Shown here in pieces: positions 23,101-34,900 of a stretch of DNA of 64,000 nucleotides. Below the pieces are notes generated by a model. It had not been told where the DNA came from. It did no database searches and worked only from the letters and a program-made list of their open reading frames with translations. The stretch comes from Branchiostoma floridae (taxonomy: Eukaryota > Chordata > Leptocardii > Amphioxiformes > Branchiostomatidae). Each line of letters starts with the position of its first letter. The first letter of the stretch is position 1. The translations under genes were made by a program, and so were the position numbers. The DNA lies in NCBI RefSeq assembly GCF_000003815.2, contig NC_049982.1, positions 19,220,473 through 19,284,472 of the forward strand, in the 5' to 3' direction.

Positions 23101-23676
23101 GCCATGATTGTTTACACTAGTGTCAAGTATCTCACGTGGCGGAATTCCATCCACATCGATAATACAGTCATCAAGCTCACCTGTTCTACTGTTCAAATCC
23201 CCACATATGATAATATTATCGACATCTTCTAGTGCATACATCTGACACAACAGGTGACTCAGAAATTTGTTAGCATCTCGTCCCCATGGAGACTGCTCAG
23301 GGGACAAGTAGCAGGAAAACACAACAAAGGTGTATTCGGAAAGGCGATGTTCAAAGTGCAGACCCAATATTCCGTCTACTTCCTTATCTAGAACAGCAAT
23401 TTTGTAATGGTCTAACAGTTCACTCTTTACAAATATACCAACACCGCCAGAGCCCTTGGGGGCCCTGTGGTGGACTACTCTGTTTTGACCATACCAAGTG
23501 TAACCGTTCAGTTCAATTACATCGTTGCCTTTTAGATGTGTTTCATTCACTGATATAATATCTGGAGACAAATAGTGCAACACAGTTTCTCTTAACTTAC
23601 AGTTCAGAGGTGTCCATCCATTGACATTCCAATGTACAAGGCGGATCTGATCCCGTGTTGGCTGGGCATCGTGCTC
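20158..23676 (-). CDS. LINE ORF2: APE endonuclease and reverse transcriptase
   Basis: An open frame of 1173 codons including the stop. The endonuclease starts almost at once (LVHWNVNGW) and continues with NETHL, GDLNSRTGE, VVDYVISP and LPDHSV, the usual N, E, D and H catalytic positions of APE-type LINE nucleases. The reverse transcriptase follows with NYRGISL, QNGFR, FIDFQKAFD, GVKQGDVLSPTLF and the active-site LLLYADDI. The C-terminus has a Cys/His motif (CTMC...THFLFYCP). It would nick the target and copy the element's RNA into the genome. There is no in-frame ATG between the ORF1 stop (23677-23679) and the nuclease, and the first one lies more than 100 codons inside, so the start mechanism is unclear. 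20158 is the end of the stop codon. Confidence 0.93.
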   Translation of the reverse strand, partial: EHDAQPTRDQIRLVHWNVNGWTPLNCKLRETVLHYLSPDIISVNETHLKGNDVIELNGYTWYGQNRVVHHRAPKGSGGVGIFVKSELLDHYKIAVLDKEVDGILGLHFEHRLSEYTFVVFSCYLSPEQSPWGRDANKFLSHLLCQMYALEDVDNIIICGDLNSRTGELDDCIIDVDGIPPREILDTSVNNHGASLIEFLKDSKMCMLNGRFSPTNNNFTSVSPKGKAVVDYVISPHDCLDNFSEFNVLSPTHLVEKCGTSCMELIGDRCRLPDHSVLLVTFYVESQSVDNVSPQLVKSLRKRRIVTENFLSSEISRRALLGLIDSLQVVQKTQQSIDVWYNSLCEVIYSDCDANQTGTNANTPRSRRLHSPGKPFWNAELDELWVQMRDAEREYVRCKGNRRCKAALRDVFKCKQYAFDKKLRVYKRKYQRGQAMELEVLKTNNPQRFWNEVNKLGPKRSAKIPMKVSDETGNLMEEVDKVLEKWEKDFSNLFAGNDGVGKFDDEFLQEICALKLRLENEMNEISYNPNEFLNAPITLDEIKAAVENAKTGKAIGADEISNEMLKAPDMLNTLHILVQTCFESGLIPSVWYKSIIKPIPKSSKKDPTVPLNYRGISLMSTVYKLYSCVLNNRLTQYLESSNLRVDEQNGFRRARACIDHIFTVCTVSRARMEQGKATFACFIDFQKAFDWINRDLLAYRLIQNGIDGKFYKAIMTLYKNPVACVEVNEYQTKWFPTPYGVKQGDVLSPTLFAMYVNDLAQKVKESGLGVRLGDMTLSLLLYADDIIILAENENELQEMLNIVAEWCSKWRLMINQGKTQIMHFRKKGARRTSYEFYFGETKIDLVSSYKYLGLHLDEHMSFTSAASVLADSAGRALGGILGKVKALRELGYHAYTQLYESCVCPILDYAAGVWGCKKYDKCSVVQNRAIRCFLGVHKFAPILAITGDMGWMPCEIRGKGAVISLWNRLINMPNDRLTKKVFMWDLQSHGPWSKDVQRIFVSVEQEHIFLNNLRANTKQIKEKLFDLYQEDWASDIWLKPKLRTYRLFKDAYCTEHYVTMNLSKSKRSLCAQFRAGILPLYIETGRYQAIPEENRICTMCSLGEVESETHFLFYCPFYDDLRESIFCKMFDKCPKVIWERDEFRMKWLFEEGVSEISNFIRKAWNKRKRQLYT

Positions 23677-24453
23677 TCACCGCTGTGAAGACGTACTGTT
23701 GTCGGTGGGAGTATCACGGGGCTCGCGCTTCTTTAACCGCCCGCTTCCGGTGATGAAGTAGTCGTTGCCGCCAGGAATCTCTCGGAGGAGTGTTTTGAAG
23801 TTCAGTTCTATAAGACGGTCGGTGTGGGATTTAGCAGATCGTAGGTACACCTTCTCATATGCGTTATGGTTCTTCAACTTCTGCTTCTCCCTGAGCACCG
23901 CGACTTTCTCCCGGACGGATCGGAACTGCACCTTCACCACACCGGGGCCTCGTCCTCTCGGCTTCGTTCTCTCCACCGCTACCACGTCCACGTCACATTG
24001 CAGTCCGTCGGCAAGCAGCTTCTCCACCTTTTCCTGGATGTCCTCTTCCTCCTCGTACGGTAGGCCCGACACGATGACAGACTCATCGGGGTCGAAGTTG
24101 CCAGGCTTAGGACTCGGACCTCCGAGCTTCGCCTCCACGGCTTCCACACGACTTCTCAGCCGACCAATCTCCATGTCGAAGTCATCCCGGATTTCCTTGG
24201 TTTTCTTCTCAAGCTCAGCTTTCAGGGATTCTCCGGTTTCAGTCATCAACTTTTCTAGGGATGAGCGGAGGCTGTCAACTTTGCTGTTGAGCTGCTTTTC
24301 AAAGGTGGACTGCATGCTATCCAACTTCTTGTTGAGTGCCCTTAGCTCACCCATAATGGCGACCGAGTCGCCCTCCCTCATTGCGACAACGCTATCAGTT
24401 TCAGCGCCCTTTTTCCTACTCTCCCGGGTCCTGACACCTTCCGACTTCTCCAT
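23677..24453 (-). CDS. LINE ORF1: coiled-coil, RRM-like RNA-binding protein
   Basis: 258 residues from the ATG at 24453 (good context, CCAATGG) to a TGA at 23677. An acidic and basic N-terminus is followed by a long heptad-like region (about residues 35-110, for example LRALNKKLDSMQSTFEKQL), which suggests trimerisation. A globular part begins ESVIVSGLPYEEEEDI, continues with GVVKVQF, and resembles the RRM of L1-type ORF1 proteins. The C-terminus is basic. It would coat the element RNA. A longer minus-strand ATG (24569) opens a different overlapping frame of 63 codons that looks like a uORF. ORF1 and ORF2 share one frame and are separated only by this TGA. Confidence 0.85.
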   Translation of the reverse strand: MEKSEGVRTRESRKKGAETDSVVAMREGDSVAIMGELRALNKKLDSMQSTFEKQLNSKVDSLRSSLEKLMTETGESLKAELEKKTKEIRDDFDMEIGRLRSRVEAVEAKLGGPSPKPGNFDPDESVIVSGLPYEEEEDIQEKVEKLLADGLQCDVDVVAVERTKPRGRGPGVVKVQFRSVREKVAVLREKQKLKNHNAYEKVYLRSAKSHTDRLIELNFKTLLREIPGGNDYFITGSGRLKKREPRDTPTDNSTSSQR

Positions 24454-24600
24454 TGGTACGTTAGTTGTACAATAACTTCTCTGTAAACGTCGTGAAGGTT
24501 TAGGCCCGTTTTTTGACAACTTTTTACAGCACACGCAGGAGCTTCAGACCCAGCGACGCCATCTTCCATGTATATCCATTTCCTGTTCTTGCGAACAGGA

Positions 24601-25062
24601 AAGTGACATTGAGTTTTGATACAGCTTTCAATATAAGCGCGTCTTTCTCGTCAGACGAAAAGACATTTAAGCTGATGTCATTATCAGTGGGATACGCACT
24701 GAGAAACGCCGATCACTTCCCAGGTGCCCTGTACCCCGATACAAGCAACATTGAAGAACTAGTAGAGTTCCGCGAACACATCCCCTCGACAAATAGTCAT
24801 GCCTTTACTCATGTATTACTGAAGCCGAGAGAGAGACTAAAGAGTACCTACCCCAATAGCAAACGACTGTATGAATGTGCGTTCCCCAGAACGCTACCAA
24901 AAACATAAACTTCTTGGCAAAGGTGATAATGAAATTATGTACACTGTTGTGATACTTTCCAGCGCAACTTTCATAGTGCTTTGTCAAAAATCATATATGC
25001 TGTTGACCTACATGTAGAGACACAACAGCATGCCATAACCGAAAAATAACCTCCTGGGCGAA
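24601..25062. other. Stretch with no recognised gene
   Basis: Lies between the 5' end of the LINE and the partial CAP-gene copy. No exon could be supported. Confidence 0.5.
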
Positions 25063-25905
25063 TAATCGTTTGCGTGGCACAAGATTGCTTGATATAGACA
25101 TTCGGTATTAACATTACTAGCTGAAATTGATAACCTTCTTTTGGTGATGTTTTAGGCAGTCCATCAAATACCACAACCAACCAGGGTATTGGTAAGTGTT
25201 TGAGGCAGAAGTCTGTGTTGCGGGGAGGGGGTATTTACAGCTAACATGTGCTCTTGGAGAAAGTCAACAAAGGGAAACAAATTTGAGGAAGTGAACAAAG
25301 CAAAGGCAAATCTGGCAAAAAAATACTAGTGACACAAATATCATGTCATGCCAGTGCACATAAGTAGAAGAATATACCTTTTTGCAATTTTGTTCAATCG
25401 GGAAGTCTACATCTATCTTGTCATATTGCGATCGTAAAGCAAGCAGCTTCTCGAAATCAGTACGTGTGTAACTGTAGCAGTATCCAAAGCATCCAAATGT
25501 ATTCAGCTCCATATAGATTTATATGGAAGTTTTATATTTCACCTTATATTCTGGAAAATGTAATATTAGATTTATCCATTTATAAATTCATCCATCACTA
25601 TCGAGTACTAGTAATTTGGTTAAGATTGTGACTATGAATCATATACCCGTGCTCAATCCCTCTTACTTTTTTTCATTGGCCGGCTTTTTCCTGATGTTAA
25701 CGTTTTTCAAAAAGATGTATTCCATGCTAGTTAGTTCAACAGTGTTCACCTGCTGTCTTACAGATAATGGCGCTGTCCGCCACTGAAGCTTGCTGCCGCT
25801 AGGGGGCGTGGCTGTGACGCTTCTCATACTCAACATGCCATAAATATAAAGAAAGACGTACATTCCATTTTATATGTGACAACACAATGCACACAGAAGA
25901 TCTCC
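25063..25905 (+). pseudogene. Partial duplicate of the 3' end of the CAP gene, with a premature stop
   Basis: Closely similar to 32977-33615 plus 39220-39390. It holds a 36-nt exon (25156-25191, encoding a GSPSNTTTNQGI-like linker) with intact splice sites, and a last exon starting at 25764. In that exon the TGG for tryptophan in the downstream copy is TGA (25784-25786), so the protein would end after DNGAVRH and lose the hydrophobic tail. No copies of the CAP-domain exons were found 5' of it; similarity begins abruptly near 25063. The intron here is short and lacks the LINE present in the downstream copy. It is probably a dead fragment, although alternative splicing onto an unseen partner cannot be excluded. 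Confidence 0.75.
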
Positions 25906-26740
25906 AAATACTTACTGCGAAGACCTCCGCTGTACTTTCTGTGGGCGTACTTGACTGTGATGATTACCGGAAACCCTTATGCACAAATGATAGAGTTATG
26001 ATTCATCCACTTTGTGACTTGATATATACACGAAGCTTTCCAACAGAGTTATTTTTTCTAAAGAAATTGCCCAACTGGCATATCACTATAATGATCCAAT
26101 AACTGGATACGACTGAGTAGTTTGTTTTCTAAAGCAGTTGAGCGTTAGCAGAAACTCCTCTCGTGCGATTTCCGAAATTACGACAGATGTTTTGAAAACT
26201 AACACAACTGGGACAAAGCCAAACCCTGGTAGTATTATTGGAAGCTTTACTTCAGGATTTTCGAGCCAAGCTTTCCCACATTACTTGCCAATCAGTGAGC
26301 TACCATGTCATCCCTTTCCCTGTAACCAGGTACTACAAATAAAGGGGTATTAAGGTACCGCCTAAAGGCTGCTTAAGGTAAAGAATGCCCATATGGAAAT
26401 AACGTCGTGCATGCTCCAGCTTTAGGACTCAAAATTAGGATAAACAGATCTTCCAGAAGCAAAGAGTGTGTTGATAGCTAGGTAATTATCATAAGACAGG
26501 CTCAAAAGCACATAAATAAACGACGCTGTCGAAACTCCTCAAAAGGTTTAACCCCGTTACCTACTACAGAATGATGGTTGTGATGATACTATAATATTGT
26601 CAAACGCATTTCTGAAGTCTAGAAAAGTTTAGAACAATTCTACTCGAAGTAGCAGTTGTTGCTGTTACTGTTGTAGAAATACATGGCGTTGCTATTGTTG
26701 TTGTTGTTGCACACACACACGCACACACACACACACACAC

Positions 26741-26784
<44 letters not shown>

Positions 26785-28586
26785 GTTTCATCCAAAGCAT
26801 ACAATTGCTCCTTTTGAAGCTGCTTTGTATGATTTTAAAGCATAGTTGAAAACTTTGAAAACGGCCGAAATTGATGCACGCATGGATTTCATCCATGTAA
26901 TCAAATTAACATGGCCTAACGTAGAATTCAAACTATTAACAGTTGAGAAGTACGTCTAGGTCTCTCAATATCACGAACAAATGCAAAATGGGCGTTTAAT
27001 CAGAACGGTTAGTATTTTTTAAACTTGACATGTCTACATAAAGAACTACTGAAACTTCCCCCAGAATTCACCAGGGTACCGTGACCACGCCTTCACCATT
27101 GTCCAGACCATGTCAGGTGGGTAGTGTATGTTTTGATGCCAAAACACTGTGTACATTTCAGTCTTCTCGGATAACACAGAGTAGGCATCAGTGCAAATAA
27201 ACTACCAGCGCGGTTCGCTCTGACAGAAGGAGAGGCAAGAAAACGTCTTGACAAGTAAGTACATAACCTGTATCATGTGACATTGCGATGTTGCGTCTCC
27301 GTGTCTGCATGGTTTAATACTGAAACGTGTCGACATGGCAAAAGCTGTCACTTATGCTGAATGACAGAGCAACTGCAGCATATAAGAACATTCTCGGTGC
27401 AGTCGTGCATATGTTTGTACACATTTCAGCCACCTTGTGGCGAAAAAGTTGTCTCTTGTTGAACGTCGGTAGTGTCACAGCTGAAAGTCAGTTGTATCCG
27501 TACGGTAAAAGTCGTAGGACGTGCGTGACTGCGCCTTAATTATAAAGTTATATTGGTAACTTGATACAACTTGAATATAACAGAGTCTGTAAAGTGACAG
27601 AAGGGCAATCGTTATTTCTTTTCGAAACTGTCAGCTTACTGTTTATTGGTGTGAACTTGTAAGAATGTTGCCCACCAGAATGTCACTGAAATAGCCCGAA
27701 GGAAGTCACGAGTCACTAGTAGTACATAGGTACATACGCTTGCTGAACACGACACAAATTTACGAGTAAATACAAGACAACATATCAGCACCGTCCATTT
27801 GCAGACAACAACACCAGACCAGTACGCAAAACACGGCGAAAAGACCTGCTCGGAACTAATCACGGAGTAATTAAGTGATTTGTGTCACTTTGTATTCCAT
27901 CTTCCATTGAGGCCAATCCCTTTTAAACATGGTGTCTGATTATGAATAGGGAAATAATTATACCCTTTTAACCCTTCATTGTTTTGGCGTTACTAATGGC
28001 AACGTCATACTTATAGGGTTTATCTAGTCGATGACAAATGGTCCGATAGAAAGGTTTGACCTGTATGTAATCAAGTATAACATACTGGTAACGTCCGTGG
28101 TCACAGTATGTGTTAGTTGGGATGTCATCGTTTCGCCCTATTTAGAAGAGTGTTCGACAGGTGGCTCTTTCATATCAATAGGCACAGGTCCTCTGATCAG
28201 TGTTAGACGACTCGGTCTTCGGTTTAGAAGTAATCACGACAGTATTGGCAGCCTACCAGGTCTAGACAGTGTCGCAGGCAAGATTTTGTATGAAAAAGAT
28301 TATAGAAATACATTTATAAGGAGAAACAGGTGAATGTGAAATCTAGGAGAGAAAGCTAGGTCAGTTAGCGTGCGTCTTGGCGAAACATGCCGACATGGAG
28401 GCTTAAGTTTCCAGACAAGCACTGTGAGAATATGTAAGCGTCTTCGCTAATGCCTGCAATGTTGTGACAGGATTCAGCAGTTCCTGACATTTCCGGACGG
28501 AAAAGTCGGCCCACAGAGCCTGTCAGGGAGTGGGTGGCTGCCGCAGATGGCCCACCTTAGCACCGCCCACATTTTTGACGATGTTT
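25906..28586. other. Intergenic stretch upstream of the CAP gene
   Basis: No gene was recognised. It includes a (CA)n(TG)n hairpin at 26709-26787. A weak exon-like segment at about 27065-27116 (after a CTTCCCCCAG acceptor and before GTGGGT) matches no known protein and is not called. Confidence 0.55.
26709..26787. repeat. (CA)n-TATG-(TG)n inverted microsatellite
   Basis: A CA run passes through CATATG into a TG run, making a perfect foldback around about 26742. Both halves carry a CG-containing interruption, at different distances from the centre. Confidence 0.95.
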
Positions 28587-28592
28587 TATAAA
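28587..28592 (+). promoter_or_regulatory. TATA box candidate of the CAP gene
   Basis: TATAAA 84 bp before the ATG. If used, transcription would start near 28616, leaving a short unspliced leader. A CTCCTTACAG acceptor at 28630-28639 would instead imply an upstream non-coding exon. Confidence 0.4.
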
Positions 28593-28675
28593 CACGGTGA
28601 CGACTAAACTTTAACATAACATATTTCTCTCCTTACAGAGGAACAGAACAGACGAAGCCAACGGCCTAAGAAAAC

Positions 28676-30309
28676 ATGCAGGTCTTGAGTGTAGCCGCCC
28701 TTCTGCTGTTTCTGAAAGGGTGTCTTGGCGCCACAGACATGTCCCAAGAACAGATCAACACGATCTTACAGGCCCACAACAACTACAGGAAAGCCGTCAA
28801 CCCCACAGCTACCAACATGGAGTATATGGTGAGGGCTTTCTCCTCTGTCATCGTTATTTGCTCAGCGGTGTGCCTTTCGTCCATCCTAAACTGTTGTCTA
28901 GTGAAGCACCTTGACGTTAACATGTTAGATACAGTCGAACAATGGGTGATTGAAACTTTCTTGCGATATTTTGTTCAATATAACTAGATCGTGAGAATAT
29001 GGCCATTATGGGATGGGTTGAACTCATTACATATAGAGAGACAGAGCTAAAAGAATAGCTCATATGAGTACAAAGTATGAGTACAAAGTATTTTATACAG
29101 GTATGTAACATGCATTGGCATAATACCGGTCATAAGCCTTATACCGGTCGATTAAAAATAGTGGAACTTAAAGAGATCTACACATGCAACAATAGTTATT
29201 TCTGAGGTATGCACACTTCAGACATCTAGGTGTCCAATACATAATTTACAAAGCATCGATAACAATGCATTCGAAGACAACAAGGCCAAAAGTTTTCAGG
29301 TCATTTTCGGGGCAGGTGAGCTCGTCGTGGGACAAACACACTGTCACGTTCATCGCCAGATTTGTAGATAATAATCACATGTGCTCACGGCACAAGACGA
29401 GCATGATTCAACAGCAATCTTGAATTTCTTTTGGTGACCTACAACTCGTGTAAAAGTGTGAGGAACCGTTGCATTATCGCCCGGATTTACGGCTGAATGG
29501 GGCAAATTGAACGTACGCCGCCATTTTCCCGCCATTTTTAATGCTACGGCCAGCAGTAAAGTTTTACGTCATAGCGGTTGTGACGGACCAAAATTAAATG
29601 AAAATTCTTGTCAGTATACGCCCATTTTCTCATGACTTTTTGTATGCTCATGCAGATTTTTGTTTTGTGCAACTACTAACAGGAAAGAAAGGAACAACAG
29701 AGGATGTATAAAGGTATATAGCGGCAGTTAATTGTGCCGTGTTTCATCCGGCCGGTATAGTGCACCCCCTTCCAACCACGCGCCCGTTCTCCGTGCAATT
29801 CCGCGGTGTGTTCCAATTACGATATTATGTTTTTAGCAGGACCAGAGAGACAAAATAATTTACACAGAAGAAGTGGCAAAGGTAAGCTGTAACAGCAACA
29901 TGTAACTGGAGAAAATGATGCGTTGATCATTTGCCAAATTAGCATTGCTTGAGAAATTGCAGTAAACCGACCGGTATTATGCCAATGGATGCTATGCATA
30001 AATCATACCTATACATCCATATCAGACATTTTTAAGTCAATCAAGCTTGAAGAAAAAAAAGTAAATTGCGTTTGGGTGGAGCTATCTTGACGAAGTGGCC
30101 TAACCACAGTTCTCCTAACCACCCATTTATGTCGCTGTAACACCCCCACCATAACAACTTATAGCATAAGGATATAACACATCTAGGCACATGGTGTACA
30201 GATAGTACGAGGTCATGTCCAAATAATGATAATTGGTATTCAGCCTCCCTGACTTTAGCACTAAAGTTCTTACCGTGCCTTTAAGGCACATCGTGTTGTA
30301 ATTTCATTT

Positions 30310-30345
<36 letters not shown>

Positions 30346-30349
30346 TTAT

Positions 30350-30429
<80 letters not shown>

Positions 30430-31929
30430 TGGCAAATGAAAAAAATGCAACTGAATGATGTTTAATTCCTCTCTCCATTACCAAGACCTATCCACCAGTG
30501 ATGTAACTAGTGTATTAGCTTTGTAGACCACACATAATGAGCCAGCTTGAAGTGTTCCGATAATAAAAAGAAGTGTTGTTGCAAAACAGGAAGAACTTGT
30601 TTCCTAAACTGACCAGTGAAGAGTGTTTTCTGGAAATATCACCCACCACATGTTTCCGGAAGATAACATCTCGCAGGGGACAGAAGATTGGCACGGTTAT
30701 GATTGGTTGGCTCAAGATGAGTTTATCACATCCACCGCAATTTTCGTGTGACACTGGTCAAGTAGGATGCCATGTTAACAAGAATTTAACGACTTGATAA
30801 GTGTTATAACTATGACTGTGATAATCATTATAGTTATAAGAATAATAATGATGACGACTGTGTGTCATGTGTCCCCATCAGGAGTGGGACGATAGCCTGG
30901 CGACCATAGCTCAGGACTGGGCTGACGGCTGTGACTTCGCACACAACTCCAACCGTGGGGACAATTATGCCGGGTCTGTGGGGGAGAACATCTACGCCGG
31001 CACTGGAAGGTCTGGAACCTTAAGCTTTACAAGTTACTGAATGCAGCTTGATCCTGTATATACTTTTATAGAATGACGAGATTGTTACGCGGGTGTCTCA
31101 AAGGACTGGGCCAAATTACGCCATGCTTTCCGGGCGCAAACCGACGAGCAGTCAAGTGAGACACCAGCTATAGAGATTTCATGATGCACGACTAAAACTC
31201 CACATTAAGGGTGACCAATTTATTTCCCACTCTATGACAAGTGTTTGTATCACGTCAACCATAGTACCATCTTCGTGCAAAAATCTTAATGAATAAGAAT
31301 TATGTAACACACAAGATCTATTATGTACATGTATTTGCAAATAGGTCGTGTGGTTGCATTGACTGTAGTTGTAGAAGTGAAACTAGTTAGGTAACGTTAG
31401 TTTCTAGAAATGACTGTGGTACCCCGTGGTAGCCTTGAGTGTACACCGGTACAGGTTTCCAACTTGGTAAATGAGTCTACCACACAAGTGTCACTTTGTG
31501 CACTTCTTAAATACAGGAATAGAAGACCTGTTGGCTCATAATGATACAATATTTTGTCACTACAATTGCTGTTACAACGTCTATGGTGTTTATTTGGATA
31601 ATTTAGTTATCTTTTTTGCCCATTCTGTTTTTTTACTCTCGTATAAAATATCGAGGCTGCAGAGGCTGTCGTCTATAAACTTTGCTTTTGCCTTATGCAC
31701 TCTTTATGCTGAACGATATGCACATGTTTTAGATCTATCAGACTTAAACCCACAGCTACACTGCTGGCAGTGAAACCGAGAACTGGCACAGTGAGGTGTC
31801 TGACTACACGTACAGCAGCAACTCCTGCAGGTCTGGCGCTGTGTGCGGACATTATACACAGGTAAGGCCATACTTCATTCAGCAAAAATATTATTGAAGA
31901 CTGGGCGATACCGTGTGTGTATGTGTGTG

Positions 31930-31994
<65 letters not shown>

Positions 31995-34900
31995 GTGTGT
32001 GTCTTTGTGTGTGTGTGTGTGTGTGTGTGTGTATCTGTGTGTCTCTCTGTGTCTGTGTTGGCGTGAGTGTATGTGTGTGTGTGTGTGTGTGCGGGCGTAT
32101 GTGTGTGTATGTATGCATGAGTGTGCGTATAGGTGCAATTTGCACTTATGCGTGTGCGCGCGCGTGGGCGTGTGTGAATTCTTCCTTGACACACTGTTGT
32201 TCATGAAGATGCCTCCCACCAGGTTGTTTGGGCCACCAGTAAGAAGCTTGGGTGCGGCGTGAAACTCTGCAGTACTCTCGGCACAGTCAACTGGAGTAAC
32301 GCCAACCTGGTGGTGTGCAACTATGCTCCATCGTAAGTCGGTAGTACAATATCCATTTGCGCTTTCCAGATCCGCCTTTCGATGAGTGGAACTTTTCACA
32401 CTTTCATAGCGGGCAATTGAGAAGTATCCTGTTATGTGATACGTTAAAGAACCTTGGCTTTTTTCCGTATTTGTCTATAGTGGAAACTTTGTCGGACAGA
32501 AGCCCTACATCAGCGGCACACCCTGTACCCAGTGCGCAAACGGCAACGACAACTGTTCCGACAAGCTGTGCGGTAAGGACTCAGTATAAAGATATAGATG
32601 GAAACTGGGCATGCATGATGTTTACTAATAGATAATGATGGATAAAGACCTAACAATCGACACAAACATGCACTGATGTGTACAGTATGTGACATTTCGA
32701 TTCATAATCCTGTTATAAATCTTCCAGCATAGACTTTTATATGTCTACTTTGATGCCTGAAATGGCATGTTTTATCCTGCATTGTGATTCTTGTACAAAT
32801 AGATTTGGCAGATCCAATTAATTAAAAAAAAAACTAAGCTAAAGGTTGAAGCAAACCCCTGATGATGAGTCTGTACCCTTGTTGTTCCCAGGTAACCCGT
32901 CTGTAACGTTAACAACTGATGCTCCCAATGGCAATGGCGCCGGAGGTGAGTACTGACTGCCTTCACTAACACTAATAGTAATAATCGTTTGCGTCGCACA
33001 TGGTTGCCTGATATAGGCATGTGGTATCAACATTGCTAGCTGAAATTGATAATCTTCTTTTGGTGTTGTTTTAGGCGGTCCATCCAACACTACAACCAGC
33101 CAGGGTATAGGTAAGTGTTTAAGGTAGAAGTCTATAGGGTTGCGGGGAGGGGGTAGTTTGTGCTTTTTGCCTTTGGAGAAAACCAACAAAGGAAACAAAT
33201 TTGAGGAAGCGAACAAAGCAAAGGAAAGAAATTTGTAAAAAAAATACTATGTGACATAAAATCAAATATACCTTGTTGTGACTTATATAGATCTAAATCT
33301 ATCTTATTGCGATCTTTGTACTATTGAAAACGCGACCGTAAAGCAGGCAACTTCTAAATCAGTAACGTTACATATGTAAATGTAACAGTATTCAGCTCTA
33401 TATAGATTTATATGGTGGATGTTTATATTTCTACATTGGAAAATATAATATTGAATTTATCCATTTGTAAATTTGCAAATGTGTAAACTCCTACGGCCAC
33501 CAGCTACGGGACAGAGTAAGTGAGAGTGAGAAATTCAACCATCCCTATCGACTAATTTGGTTGTGACTATGAACAATATAACGTTACCCGTACACAGTCC
33601 ATCTTACTTTTTTGCATTGCCGCGCCAGCGGCAATGCCTTATGCCCACTATTTACATGGTTGAATGGTTGGATGGATCAATGGTTCAAGCAATATTAACC
33701 CAGCCCTTCCAAAGCCCCTTCCAAAGGCCCTTTGTTATTTTGGGTATACAAACAGTTTTAGTAATACAGACAGAGACAAAACTGAAAACCATCATAATAT
33801 AAGAAGAAACAACTCATGAATGGAAACAAAGAAAAAGGATGTGCCATTCCACTCGAGGCAGACTTGCACCCGCCCAACCTTCTGCCAAGAAACGACACAT
33901 CAAAGCAAACTGGAAATTATAAAGAGGACTAGAGAGTAGAAGGGGAACACCATAGTGAAGGACTGACCACACACACTGAACATCTAACAGACAATCCACC
34001 AATAGCAAAGACAGACTGTAGCACCAAACAAAGACTACTACGACAAGGACTCTAAAAACGTAGAACCAAAACTCCCGTCCGCACACTTGCCCATCTAACA
34101 GATTGGCACCACTCAGCCAAGAAACTTTCAGAACCAAGTCGAACAAACTCCATCTTGAGTTTAAACCTAAGAGCCTCCTTGATTAGAGACACCAGCTCAA
34201 TGTGAGATACGAAATTATTGTCAAAGAGAGCCTGACACCTGGACCACCAAATCTTAGACCGAGCGACGGCCAAAATGTAGGTGCAGACATCTCTCTTACA
34301 CTTCTTCAGGGTAGACGACATAACACCATAGAGAGCGACCGCGCGAGAAACACGAAAACTAGAGACCACCCATCGCCTAATGAATCCTTCGACCCAAGTC
34401 CAGGTCAGGAGCACCTCGCCACAAGACCAGATGGCATGGGTAACGGTCTCCGTAGCTCTACAGTTTCTCCTCGGACAAAGAGGGGAAGGAGTTCTGTGCC
34501 AAATCGAACAAGTCAAGTAGTTGGTTTTGAGAGCCCCATGTGCGACCTTCCAGGAAAGCTCCTTTAGGTTATTCTCAAGGAGAGTGTTATGCACCGTTGA
34601 AAAAACAAGTGACCAATCAACACCCCGCTCTAAAAAACAAGCGGAAGGGGTATGAGAACGAGCTAAAATGGCAGCTTTGTACAAAGACTGCACGGTGCAT
34701 ATCTTGTCCCAAGTCTTCGAAGCAGAAGCATTAACAAATTCCAAGGTGAGCTTCCGCATCAAAGAATAGTGAGGTGGAGCCTCAGGAGAGTGGGGGGAAC
34801 TGTTAGACCACGATGATGGTTCAAAACGACGGGCAAAAAAACCCAGCCAATATTTTGCCAACTGGACCCATGGAAGATCCGGCCGGTCAAGAATATTGGT

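Larger units (their letters stand above)
19677..24600 (-). mobile_element. Near-full-length LINE with ORF1 and ORF2
   Basis: Minus-strand non-LTR retrotransposon of about 4.9 kb. From its 5' end (near 24600) it has a 5' UTR with a small palindrome (24582-24603), ORF1 (24453-23677), ORF2 (23676-20158), a 3' UTR with a CCCACGTGGG palindrome, AATAAA, and a terminal (ATTC)n tail at 19677-19706. The APE-type endonuclease and the tetranucleotide tail fit the CR1/L2-like side of the LINE tree, but the clade is not certain. Both frames are free of internal stops, so this could be a young copy. No target-site duplication was confirmed. Confidence 0.9.

Noticed and set aside
27065-27116. Possible small exon between CTTCCCCCAG and GTGGGT
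   Set aside because: Splice signals are good, but the product matches no family and no partner exon was found.
31875-32262. His/Thr and Cys/Val repeat proteins on both strands
   Set aside because: Translation of a GT microsatellite within a CAP intron.
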